From assembly GCA_964446655.1 (NCBI GenBank), contig CAYUPL010000010.1, positions 19,448-83,447 of the forward strand: 64,000 nucleotides of DNA. The letters run 5' to 3'. Numbering within the stretch: position 1 is the first letter of the stretch; each line of letters begins with the position of its first letter. Of this stretch, positions 17,674 to 26,786 are shown piece by piece. Source of the stretch: Desulfopila_A sp964446655 (GTDB lineage Bacteria; Desulfobacterota; Desulfobulbia; Desulfobulbales; Desulfocapsaceae). The notes under the pieces were generated by a model. The model was not told the origin of the DNA. It was given only the letters and a program-made list of their open reading frames with translations, and searched no databases. The position numbers and the translations under genes were made by a program.

Positions 17674-18591
17674 ATGGAAGAAGTATCAGCAGTACAGACA
17701 GTGGAATTAGACGACCGACCGGTGGGGAGAATGGTCCTGTTACGAGATTTCTGGTCCTACTTCAGAGAGAATCGTGGTGCGGTTTTCGGTCTTTTCTTTT
17801 TCGTCACTATTATCCTCATTGCCGTTTTTGCAGATTTTATCGCTCCTCATGCGCCGAATCAGCAGTATCGCGATGCCCTGCTCCAACCACCTTTCTGGCA
17901 GAGTGGCGGGGATTTACGTTTCCTTTTAGGGACCGATGCCGTCGGTCGGGATATGCTGTCCCGCCTCATATATGGTGCCAGATTTTCTCTTTTTATCGGC
18001 TGCATCGTCGTTTCCATGTCGCTGGTTGTCGGTGTCATATTGGGATTATCAGCCGGGTTTTTCCGTGGCAGGCTGGATACCTTCATTATGCGCATTATGG
18101 ATGTGGTGCTGGCCTTTCCCAGTCTTCTATTGGCCCTGGTGCTTGTCGCTATTCTCGGTCCAAGCCTTATCAACGCCATGATTGCCATCGCCATCGTTCA
18201 GCAGCCGCACTACGTCCGCCTCACCCGGGCAGCAGTCATGTCCGAGATGACCAAGGATTACGTGACCGCCTCTCGAATAATAGGAGTGGGAACGCTGCGG
18301 TTGATGTTCGTAACCGTTCTGCCCAATTGCATGGCTCCCCTGATCGTTCAGGCGGCGCTGAGCTTTTCCACCGCCATTCTTGATGCCGCAGCCCTTGGAT
18401 TTCTCGGCATGGGAGCTCAGCCGCCGGCACCCGAGTGGGGCACTATGCTGGCCGAAGCACGGGAATTCATCCTGCGGGCCTGGTGGGTTGTGACCTTTCC
18501 CGGGATAGCTATTTTAACTACTGTTCTCGCTATTAATGTGATGGGGGATGGCCTGCGTGACGCCCTTGATCCGAAACTCAAACGTTCCTGA
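17674..18591 (+). CDS. dppC: Dipeptide ABC transporter permease DppC
   Basis: The 305-residue permease has an N-terminal OppC-type segment (WSYFRENRGAVFGLFFF), the hallmark LLGTDAVGRDMLSRLIYGAR, and an EAA loop (MTKDYVTASRIIGVG). Six spans are expected. It forms the membrane channel with DppB. The next gene, dppD, begins 8 nt downstream. Confidence 0.93.
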   Translation: MEEVSAVQTVELDDRPVGRMVLLRDFWSYFRENRGAVFGLFFFVTIILIAVFADFIAPHAPNQQYRDALLQPPFWQSGGDLRFLLGTDAVGRDMLSRLIYGARFSLFIGCIVVSMSLVVGVILGLSAGFFRGRLDTFIMRIMDVVLAFPSLLLALVLVAILGPSLINAMIAIAIVQQPHYVRLTRAAVMSEMTKDYVTASRIIGVGTLRLMFVTVLPNCMAPLIVQAALSFSTAILDAAALGFLGMGAQPPAPEWGTMLAEAREFILRAWWVVTFPGIAILTTVLAINVMGDGLRDALDPKLKRS

Positions 18592-18599
18592 TATTTATC

Positions 18600-19598
18600 A
18601 TGTCTCTGCTTGAAATAAAGAATTTGTCGGTCGCCTTTCAAACCGCCGGTGGCATGTTCACCGCCGTCGACCGTGTTTCGCTGACTATCAACCCCGGAGA
18701 GATCCTCTCAATTGTCGGTGAATCCGGTTCCGGCAAGTCCGTTGCCATGCTGGCCTTGATGGGTCTTTTACCCTGGACGGCCACGGTAACGGCCGATGTT
18801 CTCAAATTTGACGGAAAAGATCTCAAAACCATCAGCAACAGAAATCTGCGGAAAATTATCGGAAATGAAATGGCCATGATTTTTCAGGAACCGATGACAA
18901 GTCTTAATCCCTGTTTTACCGTCGGCTTTCAACTATCCGAGGCATTGAAGATACATTACGGCATGGGGCGCAGTGAAAGAAAGAAACGAGCCATCGAACT
19001 GCTTGATCAGGTGGGCATTCCAGAACCGCAAAAACGCCTTGCCGCCTTTCCCCATCAGCTTTCCGGCGGTATGAATCAACGGGTTATGATCGCTATTGCT
19101 ATTTCCTGTAATCCCAGGCTGCTCATTGCAGACGAGCCCACCACGGCACTCGATGTCACCATTCAGGCACAGATCCTCGATCTTTTGTTATCGCTGCAGC
19201 GGGAAAAACAGATGTCCCTTGTACTGATCACGCATGATATGGGCGTTGTTGCGGAAACCGCCGAGAAAGTGGTGGTGCAGTATGCCGGCCAGCAGGTGGA
19301 GCAGCAGTCTGTCAAAGGTCTTTTTTCCAATCCTCATCATCCATATACCTCCGCTTTACTCGATTCTTTACCGGAACGATCCGTTTCAAAAACTCTTCCT
19401 TCCATTCTCGGGGTGGTTCCCGGACAGTTTGATAAACCGACTGGATGCCTGTTTTCTCCCCGCTGCAAGTATGCTACCGATCTCTGCTTTTCCACACCGC
19501 CACTGCCGGCCGATGACGATTTAGGCCGGGCGCTGTGCCATTATCCTCTGCAGCAGGGAGTACCGCAGAACTATCCAGAGAAAGTGGAGGTGAGCTGA
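18600..19598 (+). CDS. dppD: Dipeptide ABC transporter ATP-binding protein DppD
   Basis: The 332-residue ATPase has Walker A GESGSGKSVAM, Q-loop MIFQEPMTSLNPC, signature LSGGMNQRVMIA and Walker B LLIADEPTTALD. Its C-terminal oligopeptide-type extension contains cysteines (GCLFSPRCKYATDLC) that in this family can hold an Fe-S cluster. The stop overlaps the dppF ATG by one base. Confidence 0.94.
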   Translation: MSLLEIKNLSVAFQTAGGMFTAVDRVSLTINPGEILSIVGESGSGKSVAMLALMGLLPWTATVTADVLKFDGKDLKTISNRNLRKIIGNEMAMIFQEPMTSLNPCFTVGFQLSEALKIHYGMGRSERKKRAIELLDQVGIPEPQKRLAAFPHQLSGGMNQRVMIAIAISCNPRLLIADEPTTALDVTIQAQILDLLLSLQREKQMSLVLITHDMGVVAETAEKVVVQYAGQQVEQQSVKGLFSNPHHPYTSALLDSLPERSVSKTLPSILGVVPGQFDKPTGCLFSPRCKYATDLCFSTPPLPADDDLGRALCHYPLQQGVPQNYPEKVEVS

Positions 19599-20569
19599 TG
19601 CAGGGAAATATTGTGCTGGAGGCTTCGGATCTGAAGCGTCATTATGAGATCAAGAGAGGGGCTTTTCGTCAGCCGGCCATACTTAAAGCTCTGGACGGAG
19701 CCACCTTCAAACTGGAGAAGGGCAGGACATTAGCCGTTGTAGGAGAGTCCGGCTGCGGCAAGTCAACCCTGGCTCGCCTGGTGACCATGATCGAGATCCC
19801 TACTGCAGGTCAGTTGAAAATCAGGGATATTGATATTATCAAAGCCGACAAGGCGGCCATAAGAGCGCTGCACTGCAAAGTGCAAATCATCTTTCAGGAT
19901 CCTTATGGTTCTTTAAATCCCAGACAAAAAATCGGCATGTGTCTGGAAGAGCCGCTGCTGGTCAACACCTCCATGGGCAGAAAAGAACGACGTGAAAAAG
20001 CCAGAAACATGCTTGATCTTGTCGGACTTCGACCGGAGCACTACGATCGCTATCCTCATATGTTTTCCGGAGGACAGCGGCAGCGGATTGCCGTTGCCCG
20101 GGCCTTGATGCTCAATCCGGAAATTCTTGTACTGGATGAACCGGTTTCCGCCCTTGATGTATCTATCCAGGCCCAGATTCTTAATCTGCTGACGTATCTG
20201 CAGGATGAGTTCAATCTTGCCTATCTTTTTATCAGCCATGATCTTTCTGTGGTGAAACACACCGCTGATGATGTTATGGTTATGTATCTCGGCAGGCCCA
20301 TCGAATTCGGCAGCCGGGATACTATTTTCTCCAGGCCGCATCACCCCTACACCAGGGCTTTGCTGTCCGCCACTCCCGTTGCAGATCCCTTTCGTGCCAA
20401 GGAAAGGCTTGTTCTGCATGGGGAGTTGCCTTCACCCATTGCACCGCCTTCCGGGTGTACGTTCCATCCTCGTTGTCCGGATATGACGGAAATATGCACC
20501 AAAGAGGCGCCGGCAATACAGATTCTCGATGAGAGTGAAGTTGCCTGTTACCATCCCCGAATTTATTGA
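19598..20569 (+). CDS. dppF: Dipeptide ABC transporter ATP-binding protein DppF
   Basis: The 323-residue second ATPase has Walker A GESGCGKSTLAR, FQDPYGSLNPRQ, signature FSGGQRQRIAVARAL and Walker B ILVLDEPVSALDVS. The C-terminal cysteine motif GCTFHPRCPDMTEIC is present. The start at 19598 follows a perfect GGAGGTGAG site and overlaps the dppD stop; an upstream frame extension to 19535 is not needed. Confidence 0.94.
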   Translation: MQGNIVLEASDLKRHYEIKRGAFRQPAILKALDGATFKLEKGRTLAVVGESGCGKSTLARLVTMIEIPTAGQLKIRDIDIIKADKAAIRALHCKVQIIFQDPYGSLNPRQKIGMCLEEPLLVNTSMGRKERREKARNMLDLVGLRPEHYDRYPHMFSGGQRQRIAVARALMLNPEILVLDEPVSALDVSIQAQILNLLTYLQDEFNLAYLFISHDLSVVKHTADDVMVMYLGRPIEFGSRDTIFSRPHHPYTRALLSATPVADPFRAKERLVLHGELPSPIAPPSGCTFHPRCPDMTEICTKEAPAIQILDESEVACYHPRIY

Positions 20570-20570
20570 T

Positions 20571-22118
20571 ATGAGCCGGAAAAAACCCGATATATTTGAT
20601 GTATGCGTGCTGGGATGTGGACCGGCCGGTTTTGCCGGAGCAATGCGTGCGCTTGACTTCGGTAAAGATGTCTGCATCATTGAAGGTGCCGAAATTGGCG
20701 GGGCTGGAATCATGTGGGGCGCAATGGCTTCTAAAACCATGTGGGAGCTTGCTAAAGATTATGCCATTGCCGTAAAACAGGATCGGGGCTACCGTGCAGC
20801 CGGATTATCGGTCGATTACTGCGCGGTGCGACGCACCGTTTTGCAGGCCGTCAAGGAAAAACAGTACCAGATGTTTTCCCAGATCGAGAGTTTTTCGCCG
20901 GAAAGATGGGGAGGACCGGGGTCACTGACACTGAAGAATGGCCGGGGGCGGTTTCTTTCCAAAGATGCGGTAGAGGTCACCTATCCCGACGGCAGACGTG
21001 AAGAGGTAAGAGCTCGATATTTTCTCATCGCCACTGGTACCAGTCCGAGAAACTTCCCCCATATCATATTGGATCAGCGCAGAGTGTTGAACTCGGATGG
21101 TATCCTTAATCTCCAGTGTTTCCCGGAAAGACTGGTGATTATCGGGGCGGGCATCATCGGCTGTGAGTACGCTACTATCTTTTCGAATTTCGGCCAGACA
21201 AAGGTCTATCTGATCGATCATGCCGGCAGGGTTATACCTTATGAGGACGAAGATATCTCTTCGTTCGTCAATGACAATCTGGTGCGCAGCGGTGTACGAA
21301 TAATTCATTCGGCGCAGGTGCGGGACGTTGTACACAGAACCGATTGTCTTCAGGTCATCCTGGACTATAAAAAAGGCCATTCAGAGGTTATAGAGACCGA
21401 CGCCGCCTTTATCTCCATTGGACGAACCTTTAACCGCTCCGGCATGGGTCTGGAGAATCTCGGCATAGATACCAGCAAACCAGGGATATTGAAGACCGAT
21501 GAGAATTGCTGCATCAAGGACAATATCTATGCCGCCGGCGATATCACCCATCATCCCGCGCTCGTCAATATAGCCGAAATGGAAGGACGCTATGCGGTAA
21601 AACATATGTTTCAAAAAAACCGCTGGCCCCTTAATTATGACAATATGTCCACGGTGATGTTCTTCTATCCGGCTGTGGCGGCAATCGGTCTGAATGAAAA
21701 AACGTGTCAGAGGAAAAAGATACCCTATCGGGCCGCCTATTTCTCCAATCTTCTCTGTAACCGGGCCATTGCCATGCGGGCCACCCATGGTTTCGTCAAA
21801 ATACTCGTCACCGATGATGAGCAGCAGCGTATTCTGGGCATGCGGGCAGCAGGGCCTCAGGTTTCCAGTACAATTATGTCGATCGCCCATTTTATGGACC
21901 ATGGCAAAGGGATTATCGATGTGTTGAAGAGCGTCTATCCTCATCCGACAATTACTGAAGGAATAGAAGAGTGTTTACGGATGCTGCTCGGTAAATCGAT
22001 ATTTAAACCACATGCCTTCCCTGAGCATCTGCGCCTGTGGCGATGGCATCCCGACACCGGGGTGACTGTTGAAGAGGGCGACCTGAATTTGCCGCCGGCA
22101 GATGACGATAAAGGGTAA
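20571..22118 (+). CDS. Pyridine nucleotide-disulfide oxidoreductase family protein lacking the redox disulfide
   Basis: The 515-residue flavoprotein has an FAD-binding LGCGPAG (residues 14-20), an NAD-binding IIGAGIIGCEYATIF segment, and a C-terminal dimerisation domain with the conserved HPTITEGIEE. Where the family has two active-site cysteines (GGTCLNxGCxPSK), this protein reads GGAGIMWGAMASK, so both are replaced (Gly46, Ala51). The closest functional model is soluble transhydrogenase (SthA). It begins 1 nt after dppF and may be in the same operon. An ATG at 20529 is an alternative start. Confidence 0.8.
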   Translation: MSRKKPDIFDVCVLGCGPAGFAGAMRALDFGKDVCIIEGAEIGGAGIMWGAMASKTMWELAKDYAIAVKQDRGYRAAGLSVDYCAVRRTVLQAVKEKQYQMFSQIESFSPERWGGPGSLTLKNGRGRFLSKDAVEVTYPDGRREEVRARYFLIATGTSPRNFPHIILDQRRVLNSDGILNLQCFPERLVIIGAGIIGCEYATIFSNFGQTKVYLIDHAGRVIPYEDEDISSFVNDNLVRSGVRIIHSAQVRDVVHRTDCLQVILDYKKGHSEVIETDAAFISIGRTFNRSGMGLENLGIDTSKPGILKTDENCCIKDNIYAAGDITHHPALVNIAEMEGRYAVKHMFQKNRWPLNYDNMSTVMFFYPAVAAIGLNEKTCQRKKIPYRAAYFSNLLCNRAIAMRATHGFVKILVTDDEQQRILGMRAAGPQVSSTIMSIAHFMDHGKGIIDVLKSVYPHPTITEGIEECLRMLLGKSIFKPHAFPEHLRLWRWHPDTGVTVEEGDLNLPPADDDKG

Positions 22119-22152
22119 TTAAGAAGACCTTCCTTTCGCATCGCAGCACAAG

Positions 22153-22554
22153 CTACTGAAGCTGTTGTCTCTTTCTGTAGACCATGCCGTTGAACCGGGC
22201 AATCACTTCCTGTTGCTCATCGGTTACCAGCACATCATAGGCCCCCAACCGTTTTGGCCGGCTGATCTCCGTTGCTGTGGCATAAAGAATCCCTGTCGAT
22301 TTGCCGGAGAGAAAGGAGATATTGACGTTGATTGCCAGGGCCAGTGGGCCATGGCTGTTGGAAGCAACGGCAAAGGCAAGATCGGCAAGCGTAAAGATAG
22401 CGCCTCCCTGCACGACTCCGGCCGCATTAAGATGCTTCTTTTCTATAACTAATCGGGCCTTACAATAGCCTTTGCCGGCTTCCAGTATCTCTACTCCCGT
22501 GAGTGTGGCATACTGATCTCCTGCCAATATCTTTTCTGCTCTGCTGATGTCCAT
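22153..22554 (-). CDS. PaaI family hotdog-fold thioesterase
   Basis: The 133-residue protein shows the hotdog thioesterase core LNAAGVVQGGAIFTLADLA, with Gln where many members have the His of the HGG motif. These enzymes hydrolyse acyl- or phenylacetyl-CoA type thioesters. It converges with the flavoprotein gene and shares no operon with it. A 101-codon frame overlaps its 5' end but has no recognisable product. Confidence 0.82.
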   Translation of the reverse strand: MDISRAEKILAGDQYATLTGVEILEAGKGYCKARLVIEKKHLNAAGVVQGGAIFTLADLAFAVASNSHGPLALAINVNISFLSGKSTGILYATATEISRPKRLGAYDVLVTDEQQEVIARFNGMVYRKRQQLQ

Positions 22555-23258
22555 AATTTATCGTTGCCGGTTGCTGGTGAAGGAGGTGAAACAGTTGGGA
22601 TTTCCAATTCCACGGAGATTCCGGTATAGCCAATTTTGTCTTTTTCAGGCACAGTATTACTTAGGAGTCTGTCAGAATCAAGTTTTTCTTCAGTAAGTGA
22701 CGGCAGGGCCTGCGGCAGAATACCGCCAATGGCGAAGGGCCTGTAAAGCTGTTTCCAGTCAGCTGTTGCTTGACATTTTTTTTTATAGGCGTACATTGGT
22801 GTTTTGTTTTTCGCCGTAATGGCGGTTTATGTCCCTAAAGCCCCTTAGCAGTGCCGTGCAGTGCCGTCTTATTCTGCAACAGGACTTTGTCGAATGCTTC
22901 TGCCTCGCCGAGTCCCGGTGCAGAGTGTTTAGATTCCGCTTGGTGGTAGCAAGTGCTTAACTGTGATGTCCATGATTAATCTTCTCAAGTTATCCATACC
23001 AATGGGTACAATCGAGTTTCCTTTCCCGCCGGATTTACCTTTCTGCTCTCCGACACCGCCCTGATGTGACCTGATTGCTTGAATAGTGGTGATCTATGTC
23101 GAGTCACCATGGCGAGACCCAAGGCCGGATACGGTGTTGACGTGGTTTGTTATCACGTCCTTCCACTATGGCGTAGCAGCTTGGACAGCTTAAAATTGCT
23201 TGAAAGGACTGATAAAAGAAGATAGGTTAATGGAAATGTAGACCTTAAGAGAGAGTAA
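22555..23258. other. Intergenic region before the LysR remnant
   Basis: This 700-bp stretch has no intact gene. On the reverse strand a frame at 22491-22796 (101 codons, no family recognised) and an open run of about 55 codons around 22940-23100 look weakly coding and may be eroded genes. The right end carries copy A of a dispersed repeat (23192-23250). Confidence 0.45.
23192..23250 (+). repeat. Dispersed repeat, copy A (short)
   Basis: The segment starting AAAATTGCTTGAAAGGAC and running through GATAGGTTAATG matches the left part of copies B (26787) and C (27666). It ends 8 nt before the ATG of the LysR remnant. Confidence 0.65.
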
Positions 23259-23800
23259 ATGGAAAGTTTCGATATAGTCACCATGCGTGTATTTCTGGCT
23301 GCTTGCCGACTGGGCAGCATCGGTGCGGCTGCCAGAAATGAACATATTGCGGCCTCTGCAGCATCGCGGCGCATCAGCGATCTTGAGCGTGAACTGGGTA
23401 TCGATCTGATTTCAAGAACGCCTTCCGGAACTAATCTGACGCCGGCAGGTCAGGCTTTCGCGGAACACAGCGAGCAGCTGTTGCATAAATATGCCGAAGT
23501 ACGCGCGGATCTGAAGCGCTTTGCCGAAGGTGAGGCGGGCGAGTTGCGGCTTGCTGCAATTCCACGGGCTATGGCTGGTGTGTTGCCTTTTTTCGTGGCC
23601 CAGTTCAAAAAGGATAACCCTGAAATCCACGTGACGGTGCAGGAGACCTTCAGCCTCATGTGAAGAATGCGAACCTGGCAATGTGTCGACTGGCGGACAA
23701 ATGGGCGTCCCGGAATCTTGTCTGCGCTTACCCGCAGGGACAAACCGTTTCACCGCCGCTGCAGCGATTCCTGCGGTATCTTGATGGGGATGCCTTTTAA
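23259..23800 (+). pseudogene. LysR family regulator with internal deletion
   Basis: The first 134 codons encode a normal LysR start: winged helix (MRVFLAACRLGSIGAAARN, SASRRISDLERELGIDLI) and the beginning of the effector domain, then a stop at about 23663. In another frame, codons from about 23651 to the stop at 23800 encode a typical LysR C-terminus (NANLAMCRLADKWASRN, then TVSPPLQRFLRYL). About 110 or more residues of the effector domain are missing. I read this as one gene broken by an internal deletion with a frameshift. Confidence 0.8.
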
Positions 23801-24411
23801 CCTGACTGCCAACATGGGAGACAGATTAATTTTCACAAAACGACCTGAAAAAAATCAGTTCGCTCCGTCTTTAGAACTGCACGCAAAAAACACATGGTTT
23901 GAATATATTGGTCGAGCCTCTCTTAGTTATTCTTTTCCTGGTACATCGCTAATGAAAATCTGATCTCCGCTGGATAGCAGGCGGCATGATCGACTTTCTT
24001 ATGGCATATAATAAATCATTATCAGCGGGAAGGGTAATGCTTACTCAGCAACATGTTTTTCTTCTTCCGGCATGTCCATAGGCTAGCACGAATTTCTCCC
24101 CAGCCGAGGTTGCCGTGGATGCGAGGCGAAGTAAGGCGCTATAGTTCCATGCACCCTGACTGGGTTATCGGCGATATTTTTCGGCAGAAACCCTTTGGGG
24201 TAATGGGTCCTGTAATCTTCACCGAAGAGCCGGGTGTGGATGACGGTATTGCGGTAAACATTCCAGTCGAAAGTCCCCTTTCGCCGGAAATAGAGAGTAG
24301 GCGGCGCCGAGAAAGGGGAGTAGTGCAACAGCCAGCGGGAAGCCGGAGCGGGGTATGAAGAATTTGCCGAAAAGGTTGTCAGGACTCGTAAAGCGATAAT
24401 CTGTCGGCACG
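23801..24411. other. Intergenic region with a repeat and a possible eroded gene
   Basis: Nothing is recognised from 23801 to 24083. A half copy of a palindromic repeat lies at 24084-24155. From about 24158 to 24410 the reverse strand has two overlapping open frames. One reads NLFGKFFIPRSGFPLAVALL, then the other continues with TFDWNVYRNTVIHTRLFGED, which looks like one frameshifted gene fragment of unknown family. Confidence 0.45.
24084..24155 (+). repeat. Palindromic repeat element, left half copy
   Basis: TAGCACGAATTTCTCCCCAG and the following bases through CTATAGTTCCATGCACC align base by base with 28851-28926, apart from a few substitutions and two short gaps. Homology stops at the apex of the hairpin seen in the full copy. 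Confidence 0.75.
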
Positions 24412-24750
24412 CTACATCGGCCAGGGTTTTCCTTTACCGCCTAAAATGTGCATGTGCAGATGAAAGACCACCTGGCCTGACTTGGAGCCGTTGTTGAAAA
24501 TTACCCGGTAATCGTCTGCTACACCCTTCTCCCTGGCAACCTGGGCGCCGATACGAAGCATTTTACCGGCAAGGCGATCATCTCCTTCGTCGATGTCGAC
24601 CGGCATGGCAATGTGTTTTTTCGGAATGACCAGAAAGTGGACAGGAGCCTGGGGTGATATATCCCAGAAGGCCAGTACATCGTCATCTTCATACAGTTTT
24701 TCAGCAGGAATTTCACCGGTAATGATCTTACAAAAAATACAATCGCTCAT
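24412..24750 (-). CDS. hinT: HIT family nucleotide hydrolase (HinT)
   Basis: The 112-residue protein begins CIFCKIITGEIPAEKLYEDD and ends with the histidine triad FHLHMHILGG, both diagnostic for HinT. It hydrolyses adenosine phosphoramidates and aminoacyl-adenylates in the cytosol. The ATG at 24750 follows AAAGAGACC; the frame is open 11 codons further upstream but that part is not family-like. Confidence 0.92.
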   Translation of the reverse strand: MSDCIFCKIITGEIPAEKLYEDDDVLAFWDISPQAPVHFLVIPKKHIAMPVDIDEGDDRLAGKMLRIGAQVAREKGVADDYRVIFNNGSKSGQVVFHLHMHILGGKGKPWPM

Positions 24751-24867
24751 TGGTCTCTTTCTGCTCCTTGGTTGATTGAACACGCTCAGATAATTTTATC
24801 CATGGAAATGCAGTATTAGTCGAAATATAATTATTCCTCAAAACATATGCAATTGCCAGAAGAAATT

Positions 24868-25150
24868 TCATTTTACACCTCCCTCAATTGTGATGGTAAC
24901 ACCATGTTCCCGGGAGCCGTTATTGCCATACCCCAAGACATTCCAACTGGCTGTCAGTGGTTGGACAGTGCCTTGATCGTCTGTGGCCCGCGCCATAATC
25001 GTATGTTCTCCCGGTTTCGAGGCCTGCCAGTGATATTCCTATCTTCGCCAGGAATAACGTTCATGCGGGCCGACAAATGCAGCATCATGCCAGTTGGTAC
25101 CGTTATCGACGCTTACCTCGACCCGCGCCACATCACCTTCTCCAACTCAT
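24868..25150 (-). pseudogene. Sulfite-oxidase-type Mo-co dimerisation domain remnant
   Basis: Reading the reverse strand from about 25150 to the stop at 24868 gives VEVSVDNGTNWHDAAFVG, YSWRR, an in-frame TAG, EYHWQASKPGEHTIMARATD and WNVLGYGNN. This is the C-terminal immunoglobulin-like dimerisation domain of sulfite oxidase-type molybdoenzymes. The family has Trp at the stop position, so TGG to TAG is likely. The catalytic domain is absent and the fragment abuts the 3' end of the CHAD gene. Confidence 0.8.
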
Positions 25151-26029
25151 CCAGTATGAACGGAAACGTTTGGTGATGTGTTTTTTCTTTTCCGCATACA
25201 GCCTCTCGCCCAGAAACTGCGCCTGGTGCTGCAACTCGCTGCGGCGTTCATCGATGAGTGTGAATATCCGTTTAAGATCCTCATCATCGCCAAAACGCTG
25301 AGACTCTTCTTGCAGGGTTTTTTTCAACACCGCCAGGTCATGGTCGTCGCCGAGAAGGTCGGCGAGATCATCCGCGGTTTTACGATGCACCTTGAGCATT
25401 TCCGGCCAGATTTCGCGGAGGAGCCGACAGTGATACCAATGATATTTGACGCGCTTGCGCCATTCATGGAAATTCTCCGCCGTTGGTTTTCGGTACGCCT
25501 TGGAAAAAGCCTTTCCACCACGCTTGTAAGTCTTCATAAAACCGTCGGCTATGGCGTCGAAACCTTCTTTGGTGATTTTCCAGGTTGTGACACGACCACG
25601 GGCTTCTACCATCCGGGCGCGGAAGGTTTTCAATCGGCCCTCTATTTCATCTGTGTTGGCAGTAATTTCCTTGCGTCTGTCGACGAGATGCTGGTGAACC
25701 GGTCTGAAATGGACGTCGTCTGTCCGGTTGCCATAATACTTGGCCAGATCATCGAAGCACTCGATGATGGACTGTGCGTCGCGCACCGAGGAGAGCGCTC
25801 CTGCAGCATCACGAAAAAAACCGTTTTCTTTCTTATAATCCGGGAAGGCCGGACGAATGAGGCGGATGAGACCGCGCAGTTTTTTACAGCGCTTTCGTAC
25901 CTGGTGCACGACCTCGTGGCGGTCGAGTTCTTCGTTGTCAATCTCCTCTATGGCCTCGTCGATTTGACTCTTGGCTATGTCGACGATGCCGGCTTTAACG
26001 GTTTTTTTCCTCCGTAAATGATATGCCAT
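25133..26029 (-). CDS. CHAD domain protein
   Basis: The 298-residue, highly charged helical protein has the CHAD histidine pattern (HEVVHQVRKRCKKLRGLIRL, then NFHEWRKRVKYHWYHCRLL). CHAD domains bind inorganic polyphosphate and often localise to polyphosphate granules. Its last codons overlap the start of the molybdoenzyme remnant, so its C-terminus may have been re-formed at a deletion junction. No CYTH partner or ppk is nearby. Confidence 0.85.
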   Translation of the reverse strand: MAYHLRRKKTVKAGIVDIAKSQIDEAIEEIDNEELDRHEVVHQVRKRCKKLRGLIRLIRPAFPDYKKENGFFRDAAGALSSVRDAQSIIECFDDLAKYYGNRTDDVHFRPVHQHLVDRRKEITANTDEIEGRLKTFRARMVEARGRVTTWKITKEGFDAIADGFMKTYKRGGKAFSKAYRKPTAENFHEWRKRVKYHWYHCRLLREIWPEMLKVHRKTADDLADLLGDDHDLAVLKKTLQEESQRFGDDEDLKRIFTLIDERRSELQHQAQFLGERLYAEKKKHITKRFRSYWMSWRR

Positions 26030-26192
26030 ATCGTATCAATCCCCCATTATTGTACAATACAAGCCCTTTGCGCCAAACGGACCGCAGGGTCGGCTCCCCC
26101 GAGGGGATAAGAAGAGACGGAAAGAGGCTTGCTTTAAAAAACAACGTAAGGAGTGTTTATGCTTCTGTCATCACCATCGATAAAACCGAGTA

Positions 26193-26603
26193 GACGGGAT
26201 ATTTCAATTTCATCATCTGCTCCCGTATCTGACGGTTTTACAGAATACCCTGCTGCCCTTCATGCATTCCGTGGCGCCGGTATCACCTGATCTGAGTGCC
26301 AGGGCCAAGGAGTGTTTGCAGCGGATCCGCCTGGGCGAGAAACTGCACAGGCTGCCCGGCAGTCTGTCCGGTGGTGAACAGCAGCGTGTCGCCATTGCCC
26401 GGGCCATGGTGAAATCAGCCAGGGTTCTTTTTGCCGATGAGCCGACCGGAAGCCTCGACAACAGGACCGGCGAGGAGATTATGCAGCTTCTGGAGGAATT
26501 GAACCGTGACGGTATGAGTATCATCATGGTAACCCATGAGAGCCGTTATGCCGAGCGGGCGGGAAGAGTAGTGCATTTGGAGGATGGTAGGGTGGTTGCC
26601 TGA
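26193..26603 (+). pseudogene. ABC transporter ATPase (LolD/MacB type), 5'-truncated
   Basis: The frame encodes only the second half of an ABC ATPase: Q-loop FQFHHLLPYLTVLQN from 26202, signature LSGGEQQRVAIARAM, Walker B VLFADEPTGSLD and the H-loop VTHESRYAERAGRV. Walker A and the first beta strands are absent, and an in-frame stop lies at 26181. A ribosome binding site (AAGGAG) with an ATG at 26159 precedes it but is out of frame, suggesting the start of another lost gene was joined here. Confidence 0.8.
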
Positions 26604-26614
26604 TTACAACACAG

Positions 26615-26779
26615 GTTCCCCGTATAGATTTGGCGTGGTTGAGAGATTTTCCATTGGGGATCATCCATACTTTCCTTCCACTGGGCGATCCATCCTGGAA
26701 GCCGACCCAGGGCAAACATCACCGTGAACATATTCGTGGGGATACCAATGGCTCTTAAAACAATGCCACTGTAAAAATC
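26615..26779 (-). pseudogene. Citrate synthase C-terminal remnant
   Basis: On the reverse strand the segment reads DFYSGIVLRAIGIPTNMFTV, then FALGRLPGWIAQWKESMDD and KISQPRQIYTG. This is the conserved C-terminal end of bacterial citrate synthase, including the region around the catalytic Asp (in intact genes) and the PRQ-YTG tail. The rest of the gene is missing. Dispersed repeat copy B starts 8 nt beyond the break. Confidence 0.8.
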
Positions 26780-26786
26780 TATACAC

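Noticed and set aside
22491..22796. 101-codon reverse frame overlapping the thioesterase start
   Set aside because: No family features, and it overlaps a well-supported gene by 64 nt; mentioned only as possible eroded coding.
22940..23130. Reverse open run of about 55 codons as a transposase remnant
   Set aside because: Two frames are open over the same stretch and neither matches a family I can name, so coding is unproven.
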